A DNA stretch of 64,000 bases. It comes from Nyssa sinensis. Lineage: Eukaryota > Streptophyta > Magnoliopsida > Cornales > Nyssaceae. The position numbers were made by a program, and so were the translations under genes. The DNA is taken from positions 6,563,501 to 6,627,500 of the forward strand of contig CM018041.1 in assembly GCA_008638375.1 (NCBI GenBank), written 5' to 3'. The notes under the pieces are model-generated. The model was not told the origin of the DNA and did no database searches. It saw only the letters and a program-made list of their open reading frames with translations. Shown here in pieces: positions 1 through 10,210 of this stretch. Positions within the stretch are counted from its first letter, which is position 1; every line of letters starts with the position of its first letter.

Positions 1-373
1 CTTTTTCATTGTGCCATAATGGCTTTGACACTGTAGAGAAATTATTGTTAAAGTGGTGAAAAAAAGAAAGAAAGGTGTTTAAGGTACTTGGGCTTTGGTA
101 ATGGGTGGCCTGCTCATAATAGCTTTACCACTGGCCTATGGGGGATTTTTTCTTTAAATTTTATTTTCTGGGTTGGTATTTTGGAGTGAACACACACTCT
201 CGTACACGTGTGCGCGCGCATAGGGTGAGGGTGGGGGGGAATTGGATTATTTCGGGAGAGCATGGATTATTGAGAGTTTTTAAAGTTTGAAGCGTTGCTC
301 GTCCTACCAACTCTGTGCTTTTTGCTGCCTGTCTTGGATTTATTTGTTTGTTTTTGGGTTTTCCATTTTAATC

Positions 374-410
<37 letters not shown>

Positions 411-502
411 ATTTGTTTGGGGGAAGGGATATTATAAATACTGAAATGAGATATTATATTATTTTGTCATCATGTTTATAATATTTAGAATTATTGTTAC
501 AG
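1..502 (+). other. Intron sequence of the Mn superoxide dismutase gene (partial)
   Basis: No exon of the SOD family could be recognised here, so this stretch is read as the intron before the exon at 503. It ends in a normal acceptor (ttattgttacag). It contains an alternating pyrimidine (CT)n run at about 379-408. Short open frames here are low-complexity and look non-coding. Confidence 0.6.
379..408. repeat. (CT)n microsatellite
   Basis: An uninterrupted run of about 15 CT units inside the SOD intron. Such runs are length-variable in plant populations. Confidence 0.9.
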
Positions 503-1209
503 GACCCACTTGTAACTAAAGGACCAAATTTGGTTCCTTTGCTTGGAATTGATGTTTGGGAACATGCATACTACTTGCAGGTAATTCCTGATCCAAGTTT
601 CATTTGGTTGTTTCATTATGTTAAGAATTGCGACAATCCTTGAGAGGTGGAGATCAGTTCTATCTTTTTGTATATTGAGTTTTATTTATGATCTTTTACA
701 AATTTGAATTGTTGTAACTTTTTTGAATCATTTATGAGCACCATATAAAGATAGATGTCCCATTTCTCATAGCCCACCTTTGTCCCTCTTTTCTCAAAAA
801 GGTAGGGTCCACTGGTTGGTCCCATGCTAGGCCCATGAGCAGTGGACCCCACCTTTGTGACAGGTGGGACAAAGTTGGGTTACAACTTTGTGAGAAGTGG
901 GACAAAGTCAGGTTATGAGAGGTGGGACATGTATCATTGCTCGCGGGCTATTAACTATCCATCCGTTTATCTAAGCTTGCAAGTACATATCTATTCAATA
1001 AGCTATTATCTGTTTGTTATTAATGCCTCGCATATGCCTATCAATTTGCACATCATCATTTTTTAATTCTGTTCCCACAAGTGACTTAATACATTTCTTT
1101 GATATTTATGATGCAGTACAAAAATGTTAGACCGGATTACCTCAAGAATATATGGAAAGTTATTAACTGGAAGTATGCCAGTGAAGTGTATGAAAAAGAG
1201 TGCCCTTGA
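503..1209 (+). CDS. MSD1: Mn superoxide dismutase, C-terminal two exons (5' part outside the window)
   Basis: Exons are 503-580 and 1117-1209, in phase 0, with a gtaatt donor and an atgcag acceptor between them. The first encodes 26 residues including the metal-binding signature DVWEHAYY, whose Asp and His are two of the four Mn ligands. The second encodes 30 residues beginning [13 protein letters not shown] and ending YEKECP, then TGA. The enzyme disproportionates superoxide to peroxide and oxygen in the mitochondrial matrix. The C-terminus looks like the MSD1 type of plants rather than the secreted MSD2 type; that choice rests on remembered sequences. The N-terminal domain, transit peptide and remaining ligands lie left of position 1. 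The gene converges on the TRM1-like gene at 2143. Confidence 0.95.
581..1116 (+). other. Last intron of the SOD gene
   Basis: A 536-bp intron. It contains a run of short direct repeats around 760-930 built on the words gtgggacaaagt and cccacctttgt, which look like a degenerate duplication. No coding signal was seen. Confidence 0.8.
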
Positions 1210-2142
1210 ATGAAGCAATTCTCCCATCTTCCAGTACTAGCTTGAGATGGTGTTACCCTCCCTTGGTTTTCAGAGAGGGAATAAAATGATGTTCATAGAC
1301 GAGGGGACCCCATTTTTCCAGTGGGGTATTTGCTCGCTGATGAATTCCATGTTGAGTTTCACTCTTCTATAGTTCTCTGATTATCCTATTATATATGCAC
1401 AATATCCTCTTCCTTTGCTGTGTAATGCTAAATATAACAAATTTTCCTACTGTTAAGATGATGTGACCAATTATAATAAAATCATGTGAGTTTCATCACA
1501 TTGTGTCTAGGAGTGAGAAAATAGAAAGGAAAAAAATCCTGATTGTCTAGCATTTTCCTTTCCTTTCAAACATACGTTCAACGAGCAAATGTTTATTCAT
1601 TTCATCGGATGTCATGACTTTGCTGTCTATGCAGTGAGTTAATGTTGTTATCACTGCTATTGACAGACAGTCGGTGGTTGTTGACTTCGCAGAGTAATTT
1701 CATACTGTGTTTTGGGGGTTCCTCCAAGAGCACAATGGTGCATTTGGGTCAACACAAAAGGCAGTTTTACAAGCAGCCAGTTTTTATTTTTGGGCAAACA
1801 CAAGTGGGGGTGTAAATTTGTTGGGCAATTCTCTAAACAATAACAATAAGAATGACAAAAAATAATTGTCAGCCCACAAGTAAAACATGTACTCAAAATT
1901 TGTGGTTTATTTTTCTGGTTTCCCCCAAGAATGTGTTAATAAATCAAATACAAGATTATCTTTGGTGAAATTAGGCCTTTTACTATCAAGATTATCCCTT
2001 CAACTGCTGGATTTCCAGCTTATGTGGGATCAAAATTTCCTTTTCTCCAACAGCTCTGGAGATCTGCCCACTTTGATGAAAGGCGAACTGCAGTAGGCAC
2101 AAACTTTATAGCCAGCTAACTTGAAGTTTGCAAGCAGATCAC
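1210..2142. other. Convergent intergenic region, SOD 3' flank and TRM1 3' flank
   Basis: A 933-bp space between two convergent stop codons. It carries the 3' UTR of the SOD gene on the left and that of the methyltransferase gene on the right. Short open frames at 1657-1896 and 1887-2096 do not resemble any family I recognise. No transposon ends were seen. Confidence 0.6.
1280..1285 (+). terminator. Candidate poly(A) signal AATAAA for the SOD gene
   Basis: A canonical AATAAA lies 71 bp after the SOD stop codon, a usual distance for a plant near-upstream element. Plant poly(A) signals are loose, so this is only a candidate. Confidence 0.4.
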
Positions 2143-4191
2143 TCAGCTTTGCCGGAGGTCCTTTGCAATCCTAATACACACTGCCATAGGACAGTTTGTT
2201 TTGATTGCATTGGAGGCAATGTGCGATCTACAAGCAGCATATCCCTCCTGCAACCATATCCACCAGATGGAAAATGTCAGTCGCCAACAACAGTTTCATG
2301 GAGTTCTAAAGCATATCCCTTGTGCCAACTTCAATAGGGGTGCAAAGAATGGGATCAGAAAACAAGTTAAAACGGATTTGGGACTCTTTAACTAAAACAC
2401 ACTATGGGAGTGCAAACGGGAAGCTTTGACCAGACCTGCTCTAGTTCAATTTTCCTGAATCTATTTCTGGAGCAAGCAACCCTTGAATTTCAATTCATGA
2501 TACAAGAAATACCATATTGTGTTTCTTAGGTCACTAAAATTGAAGTAGAATACCAGGACTATAGGAGGGTACCTTGTGCATGGTGCTCATCATCGTCCTG
2601 AGAGGAGGAGAATTAACTTTTGCACGACTTGCTACCTGAAATGGTAATTGAAAAAATATAGAATTTCTAATGAAGTCGGTCACAAAATTCTAGTTTTATG
2701 ATAAAATATGAGTTGAATTCAAGAAGCAAAAGCATGATGAGACAGAGTTTCACTAGAACCTCATCCAGTTTGATGTATCCAAATGGCAATTCAGGGTCAC
2801 TTTCATCGATCATCAGTTTTAATAGCTTTTCTAGATCCATTCCTATGCCATTGCCTGTCCAACCCCGCTGTTCAGCCAAATTTAGCATTTCCGTAACATA
2901 GGTAGCATTGTGAAGAGGTCCTGTCCAAAGGGGCCCTGAAACAATGAGTGAACCAGAAACCTGAAAAGAACCAAACAGGAACTTAGCACAACATCCAATT
3001 GTTTAAAGAAATACCAAGACACTCAAATTACATGTCCCTATAAGGCTATAACATAGAGTCAGACATAGTAACCAAACAATCTCAGATGTCTATGGTATAT
3101 CTTTCATTTCTTTTCCTTCTTTACTTCATAGTCAAGATGTCTACAATTTACCAGCAACGAGATAAAGATGACTTTGAAGGCATTAAATGCATATCAGAGA
3201 CGATAAATTGTTAGCAACAAAGGCCAGAACACAATGAATTTTGAAACATGGATACTATAGAATTCCTCAAACATAGAGTGATGAAGCCATACATGTGCAT
3301 TATTGCATGGACAGTTGATCCGACCAAGTTCATGCCACGAAAATGCTTGAGAATTCCCACACTGAGTGCAGTAGCTGATGAGACCATAATGCCTGGTATG
3401 AACTGAAAGAAGCAAGACATAATTCCCATAATGTAGGACCCTATTCCTCTGATTTGAACAGAATCACAATAAATATAACCTGCTTTTGGGAAGCTTTCCA
3501 CGGTTAAATTGGAGCATGACTCTAAACACAGGTCCATGGTAAGAGTAGTATGAGAAAAGTGGTATAACATGATAGCCCAACACAGAAGCTTCTCGAACAG
3601 CCCCACCTATAAGCATTCGCAAACCAACCTCATTCGAATATGGCATAGGTCGAACATATGCTCCATATGAAGCTAAAGAACTAGAGAAACAAAAACACAG
3701 TCATAACTATCCTATTGGGTGAAGTACACAAACAAATCACAATATGCAATCTGTCAATAGACATACTAAGATTGAGTGATACTACAAAAATGAACTATAT
3801 CTTAGGGGTAAGACATTTTCCATTAAAAGTATTTCAGGGAATCACCAAAACTTTGTTTCATCCCCAAGTAAGGTGGGGAAAAGGTTCAAGCAAAAAGATA
3901 GAGTGGGAAGTGGCCTTCTCCTTGGCACTCTATCGCTGCCTTGGTATTGTATTTCATAGAGAATTATCGAGGCACAATATTTATGAGCAGCACCATCATG
4001 CATTAGTCCAGATATGACTAAAAGAAAGTGATGGCAGGCATGCAGTGTTGAACTTGGGGCGCACTTGTGTGAAAATAATTAATTGTCATTTGAAAATATG
4101 TGTGAAGCAAAGACTTTCGTGACCAAATCAATTATCAAAATGGATGAATTTTGTGGAAACTTGGTGACCAAGTTGTGTGTTAACGAAGTTA

Positions 4192-4242
<51 letters not shown>

Positions 4243-6246
4243 TATCCATTGATCTCATTGTAACGTCAACGAAGGAAAAGAGAAAATATATATCCTTCTT
4301 ACTCTCAACACTAGTCCCTCTCCCTACCATTTGTATGAGACTGAAAGCCTTCGTACCATGGAATTCGTGAGTTACACTCGTCTATGTAGAGACTCTAGTG
4401 AATTCGAAGAGGTAAATCTGTTTACGCTTCTGCCTATATGTGTATATGCATATATGTACAGTATAATTTTCCTAACACAGTAAAATCAACAATCTTATTT
4501 GGGAAAGATAGAGGAGATAAAGGAACGGAGAGGAGATGTTTTATTATGCGAGTATAAATGGTAAAATAGGAATGCGCTTAGTTTAAAAAATAGGGCAAAA
4601 TGGGTAATCACTAACTCCCTAATCCTTTTTTTCCATCTCCTTAAACTTTTGGAAGGAGAACAAAATGGATTAAATAAGGCTTAAGAGACCCCTTCATCTC
4701 TTTCCCTATTTTTAAACCAAGCATGAAATAAGCTATCCTCCCTTCCCCTTTCCTTTCACCTCCATCAATCCAAGCGGGATGTAAAGTCTGCACTTCATCT
4801 TTTTATTCTCTAAAATAAAATTACACAAATGCCTTGATTTAAAATGAATATAGTGACCTTTTTTGCATGTAAGAGTAATTAACCCTCTAAATTCCCATGC
4901 CTCCCCTAATTATAATTTTTGGATTTGCAACTAATATCAACACATACAAAACTTTTTTTTTTCATATCACACCACCAATTGTTCAGTTCAAAGCAAAATG
5001 AAGATCCTCATATATTTTGAAGTGTTTCTAAGCACAAGTTACTACGGATTCTTCATTATTATTGTTGTTGTTATTATGACATGCACATTTTTAGTAAGGC
5101 TATCTCCAATGCATTCCAATATTTACTTAAGTATTTACTCGTATCTTTTGAAAAAAATTTCCATCATATCCCACAAAATTACCATCTTATTTCAAAAGTT
5201 TTAAATTTGACTTTGAACAGAGAATTTTTTAAATTTGTGTTTGACCTTGATTAAAATTTGAGTTTGATACATTCCAATAGTCACTTGAGTTTTTACTCAA
5301 ATTTTTTAATTCCCATCATGTCCCAAAAAATTACTATCTTGGTTCAAAAGTTTTAAATTTGACTTTGTATGGAGTGTTTTGTAAATTTTGGGTTTCAGTT
5401 TGAGTAAAAATGGATTTGATATGGGTTTGAATGTAAGGATATTTTTAAAGATTTTGATTCAAATTTAAGTTTTGAGTCACCATTTGAGAAAGGTATCTTC
5501 CATATAAATTCATCAAGCAATAAGAAGAACAAACTCAAATTGGTAAAAAGGGTATGAAGTAATTCTATTAGCAATTAAGTAGCCAACTGAAGTTCAAAGA
5601 GAAAAAAAGCAAATTGGCAGAAATGTGATGTTAGCACTCACTGATCAGGCCGATGACCACCAGAAGTGTAACCATCAGTCGAAGTAATATACAGCAACCC
5701 ACCCAATTTCAATGCAGAAAACGCAGACCTCAAAAAAGTTGATTCACTCCCAAATGAATCAACATCAATGAGATCAAAATAATCCCTATGGAGATAACAC
5801 TCTGTCATAACCCGATTGGCATCCGAATGAGTCAATATCCACCTCCTCTCATCTCCAAAACCCCTTGAAACCTGCAATAGGTTCGACAATATCACCCTTC
5901 TGTAATAATCATTTGCATCATTGGCCAACACAAAATCTGCCTCCGCTTCCACCAGATACCGAAGAGATCGAATCCCGCAACCGCACATTGCATCAAGAAC
6001 CCGAAGATTGCCTATTGATTTCTTGTAAAGAGCTGCAGCAAGAACTCCGAGGTCACGCCCGGTGGCGCTTTCATGGCGGAAGAAGGAGTCGCCAATATCG
6101 AATTCAAGTCCCCTCTCGGTCCGATATTCGGATTTATGGCAAGAAATGGAAGTTCTAGGGTTAGTTTTTCTGTAATTTGCTAGGGTTTTGGGAAGAAGGT
6201 GAAGTGATGGGTAAGGGGATAGGGTTCCAGGAGAGAGAAATATCAT
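2143..6246 (-). CDS. TRM1-family tRNA (guanine-26-N2)-dimethyltransferase, probably plastid-targeted
   Basis: Six exons, read on the minus strand: 6246-5642, 3680-3480, 3392-3293, 2960-2760, 2635-2573, 2247-2143. All have GT-AG borders, all phases agree, and they give 424 aa plus stop. The first about 40 residues are rich in Ser, Thr and Pro and poor in acids, like a plastid transit peptide. Next come FFRHESATGRDL (56-67), the SAM-binding motif VLDAMCGCGIRSLRYL (83-98), DVDSFGS (161-167, standing where the family has a D-P-F/Y-G catalytic motif) and MPYSNEVGLRMLIGGA. A C-terminal cysteine cluster follows, CxxC at 277-280 and CxC at 296-298. The family uses SAM to dimethylate G26 of tRNA. Length fits the shorter plant paralogue, recalled as At3g56330. 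Intron 1 is 1.96 kb. The gene diverges from the nucleotidyltransferase gene and converges on SOD. No breaks were seen. Confidence 0.93.
3681..5641 (-). other. Intron 1 of the TRM1-like gene
   Basis: A 1,961-bp intron, AT-rich. It contains a (CT)n(AT)n microsatellite (4195-4242). It also has a degenerate tandem duplication at about 5113-5400: words such as attccaatattta / attccaatagtca and caaaagttttaaatttgacttt occur twice at about 160-170 bp spacing. A purine/pyrimidine-rich block at about 4500-4760 could be an old MITE, but no paired termini could be fixed. Confidence 0.7.
4195..4242. repeat. (CT)n(AT)n compound microsatellite
   Basis: About 17 CT units run straight into six AT units inside TRM1 intron 1. 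Confidence 0.9.
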
Positions 6247-6631
6247 GGCGGGAAGTGGTTTGCCCGTGCAATTGTCGCGGGGTTTTGTTGACGTTGTTGT
6301 ACACTGTGTAGCATGCGTGTATGAGTCACTCTTTTGAATTGACGGTCAAGATGCATTACATGATCACTTGATCATCTCGATGGTTCTATAAAGGTCTAAT
6401 AACCGACAAAAAAGAGGAAAAAGAAAAGAAAAGAAAAAGACAACCGTTACTGTCTGTATTTGTGATGCTGGCGAAAGAGGTCACCGACCCAACTGCGGTA
6501 TCATCAAGATTTCTTTTGTGAAACCCACTCGATCAAAACCTTTAACAGTCGTTTTGTCATCAATAACGCCCGCATGATCAAATTGTTCGTATTCTTCATC
6601 ACTGTTGTTGAGTGTGGTTTGTAATTGATAT

Positions 6632-6643
6632 AGGGTTAGGGTT
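6632..6643 (-). promoter_or_regulatory. Telo-box-like element
   Basis: The word agggttagggtt, which reads AACCCTAACCCT on the minus strand. Telo-boxes are common near the start sites of plant genes for translation and growth. It lies 386 bp upstream of the TRM1 start codon and 30 bp before a small plus-strand ORF. Function is inferred from the motif alone. Confidence 0.4.
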
Positions 6644-6672
6644 TGATTTCGACATCCCTTCTCTATCTCGAA

Positions 6673-6786
6673 ATGTTAAGTTTGCGCTTTCATGAATCCA
6701 GTGCAAATAAAAAAGTAGAATCTCCTCAAAGTGAGAAGAGAAAACATAAGAGACGAAAGAGGCTCTTGAGGCGCTCTATGGGGTAA
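6673..6786 (+). CDS. Small basic ORF, 37 aa, possibly a first exon
   Basis: ATG at 6673 opens a 37-codon frame whose second half is strongly basic (EKRKHKRRKRLLRRS), with TAA at 6784-6786. A possible splice donor (ggg|gtaatt) overlaps the end, so it could be the first coding exon of an unseen transcript. It follows a telo-box-like element and diverges from the TRM1-like gene. No family is recognised and no convincing second exon was found, so it may be chance. Confidence 0.2.
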   Translation: MLSLRFHESSANKKVESPQSEKRKHKRRKRLLRRSMG

Positions 6787-7689
6787 TTCCAAGTTTAAGT
6801 TACATGTTTACAATATTGTGATAATATTGTACTTGCTATAATATTTGGCTATCCTTCTTTGGATGATATTATTTTCTTAAATTATTGTGCCTTATCATAT
6901 CTATATAGCCACCACCATAGTGTGTGAAGAATCTGCATCAGATGCAGGACACAAGCATTAGTATGGCTATGGGATATGTTGGCCGGGATCCTAGACTCCT
7001 AGAGAGGAATGCAATCCTAGTTCACTTGAAGTTTCTTTACATTTTTGAGTATGTTAAATAATTGAAGTGTAGTACCCTTTGTTAACACTTGCATATACAT
7101 TTTCAATTTACCTATCATTAATTTTTTAATCAGTGTCCCATTACTTCTTTGTGGTTGAATAGACATGACATCTGCAGGAATATCTGAACCCAAGAAGCAT
7201 ATTCAGGTTCATTGTTACGTAGGCCATCACAAAAGGCAGGAGGTTTGAGCTGCCAAGTGCGAATGATGTTAAGGGAAGTGGAAAATAATCTGACCTAGTT
7301 GTTATTATTCAAGTTGTGTAATTGAGTAGTGCTCCTAGACCAATTGTACAGGCTTTTTTCGATTAGAGTTCACCTGTAATATTAGTTCATCAGAGCGATT
7401 TGTAAAAATGGACAGGTAATTAACCAAAAATGGAGTCTCACCAGTTTAACTCTCTCCACAACGGCCTAAGTAACCACTAGGTTAAGACACCAATTTTATT
7501 TGTATATATCTGTATGTTTGTATTTATATTATTGTCATACTTGTCTTTTACTTTTTAGGTCCAGTATTACTGAAACTGAGTATCAGTTCTGAAAGAAAAG
7601 TTGCAATTTTATAGAGCTCTTTATGGAATGACTATAACAGTGATGCTAAAATTTGGATACCTGTTACTGTGGATAGTTTTTTTTTTTGT

Positions 7690-7795
7690 CTTTTTTACAC
7701 TCCATGTGTTTTGATCCTTAGGGATTTGTAAGTATTTTTGTAATTGAGTGCACCCCCTTCGTGCATTCTAATGAAAGTTTACTTGTCAAAAAAAA
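7690..7795 (+). mobile_element. LINE 3' tail fragment
   Basis: The words tgagtgcacccccttcgtgcattctaatg, tttacttgtc and a closing A-run match the 3' ends of the other LINE copies in this window (for example 37380-37425 and 51865-51928). It is heavily 5'-truncated and carries no coding sequence. Confidence 0.6.
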
Positions 7796-10210
7796 CAATT
7801 GTTGTGTACTTATAAAAAAAACAATTTGTTGTGTGTAATTTTGCCACTAAAATTTTCATGCTAAATACTTGCTGTCTTGGTGTACCAACTACCAAGCATG
7901 TGTGATGTACTAGCAAATCTTTGGGAAGACAATAATCTCCAGAAATTTGGTCTCATTTTTAATATAATAAGCATGAGCATGCATTTTCATAAGAGATTAA
8001 TCAAATATATCTTCAGTGGTAGAAAACTAGTTAGTTTGGAAAAATGAAATTAAAGCACATGTGTCTATTTCTTGAGATTATTCTTCAGAACAGGTTTTAG
8101 AAATTGCCTAAGAAATTAGACTACTAGGGTAGAATTTAGTGATGAGTTCACCACTAGACTGCGCTCGTCCAACTTTCAATACTTGTACAAAGACTTTTGA
8201 ACTCTATTAAACTGTTTTTGATCTCCCTTTTTAGATTTTAACATCAATTATGTAGCCTTCTTGGCCTATTAAAAAAATATGTATCCTTCTCAAGAAGAGA
8301 TGGGTGGAGTGGAAGAACTAGATTAAAACTTTCTATGGTTGGCTGGTTGAGGAACTGTAAAATTTGACTCCAAAATGTACACATAATTGATTTTGCTACA
8401 ATTTTACCTACGGATTCTAGTATCATATAGCATATTTGTTATTCCCCAGCGCACAAAATGAGGTGCAAAACAAATATTTAACAATGTAAAAATAAATGAT
8501 CATTAAATTAACAGTATCGGGTTTATAAGTGCACAAACTATTCAAGAAATCAATTGAATTTTCTCTTAACAGCAATAAAGTGTTTTTTTTTCCCGGGGTT
8601 TCTTTTAAAGAGTATTTATGAAGTTGCTAGAATGTTTTTAATGAGAGATTTCTATGAGATTTATGCCTTTAGTAGTCTGTTTGCTAGGAGAAAATAATGG
8701 AAGGAAGGAGAGGACTAGATAGGCTTTTCAATGTTTGGCTGGAGGCAAAGGGTAGGGGAGGGGAGAGAGTAGGGACGGCCTTTTCTTGTGGGCCCATCAT
8801 GTTTTTTCCTTCCAAAAGTTGGAGGAAAGGAGAGAAATGACAATCTCATTTTTTATTACATACCCTTAAAATAATGTCGTTCCTTTAATATATATAGGTA
8901 AATGATAAAAACATTAAAACACCGCACCTATCCATAAAAAAAAAAAGCATTAAAACACCGCTTGGTGTCCTTCTTGCTCAATGAAACAAAAGGATAAAAA
9001 TATCATTTTCTTTCCCTAGGGATAACTTCGCCACCCCTCCTATCTTTCTTTCTTTCAATTTTTTCGTCCCTTGTTTCAAACAGAGCATAACAATTATTAG
9101 TAGGGATGATAGCCCAAGATTTAGTAATGAGGAAGGGTATTAAATTCATAGTTATCTTTATAATTTGAATATAAGAAAACAGGTAAGAATGCATTAATTG
9201 TCATTAATGCTTGCCATGCCAAGTTGTAAACATGGAAAGCAGCACATTTTTCTTTCCCGCTGTATCGCTGCTGCTATAATGGCTTTATGATCTTTTTTTT
9301 TAAGCTATTAATAATTAAATTCTCTTTTTTGTAGTAGAGTAAAACTCTACAACTTTGAGAGAAGTGACACTTTCTCTTTCTTAGGAGGTCAAACTTGATG
9401 TGGAGATAGCTAGACTTGCACTATTGCAGGATCTATTGTTATATTTACTGAATCTGTTCTCTTTCCCCTTTTGCCTTTTGCTTCTTTTTTCTCTTACCGA
9501 CATCGTCCCTGAAATGCTTTATTAGATTTCATTTTTTAAACCCCCCCCCTCCCTCTTTTATCCTTCTCTGTTTCACCACTGTATTTCTCCCAAATGCTTC
9601 CGGCTGACAAAGCGCCTTTGCTCTCATTTTCACCTTAAGCAGGAGACCCTAGTCTTTTTTTTTTGGGGGGGGGTGTCTTTAAGAGCGCATCTTTCAGCTT
9701 TTGTACTTTTCCATAAGGAACAATAATTTTCCACCTTTTAAAAAAATTCCTATTATTTTAATAATAATTGCTTTTAAGCCCCTGGTTTATTGCCATAAAC
9801 CTTTAATTTTAATATACAATGGCTCATGAAAACAAATATTGCTCAAAGCTTCAAAAATGGAAGTAACCTGAACCTCTTTTGGAGGATCGAAGCAGCTAGC
9901 TGTCGTCTCAAATCCTAACTTTACATTCTCTAGAGTAAGTTCTACTGCTTTATTTGCACTTTTTATCTCTACACCTATCCAGGACGTTCCTGGATTGTAA
10001 TGTGCTCACAATCTTGCTTCTAAATCATTGTTAGGCTATCCCTAACACTGGATCCAACCATCTCATTACAGTTTTTCCCTAAAGGTATTATATTCACTGG
10101 ACTCTGAATTCTGGAGGCTTCTGCACTGTTTTCTATGTAATTCATCATTGAAATCATCACCAAGCATTGAGTTTGTGAGGTTTCCTTGGTTTCCATCGTC
10201 CTTTTCTGTT

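Larger units (their letters stand above)
6247..10210. other. Divergent intergenic region between the TRM1-like and nucleotidyltransferase genes
   Basis: A 4-kb space that should hold both promoters. A telo-box-like word lies at 6632-6643 and a small basic ORF at 6673-6786, both listed separately. A LINE 3' tail lies at about 7690-7795. Block 8690-8890 is rich in GGAGAGG-type words and resembles the block at 4500-4760, perhaps an old MITE. Around 9540 and 9660 are poly-C and poly-G runs. No further gene was recognised. Confidence 0.6.

Noticed and set aside
4079..4370. ORFs on both strands over 4079-4370
   Set aside because: Both are translations of the (CT)n/(GA)n run in TRM1 intron 1.
4500..4760. 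Possible MITE in TRM1 intron 1
   Set aside because: Composition suggests an element related to 8690-8890, but no inverted ends or target duplication could be matched.
5865..6158. Plus-strand ORF opposite TRM1 exon 1
   Set aside because: Shadow of the methyltransferase exon, which has clear family motifs.
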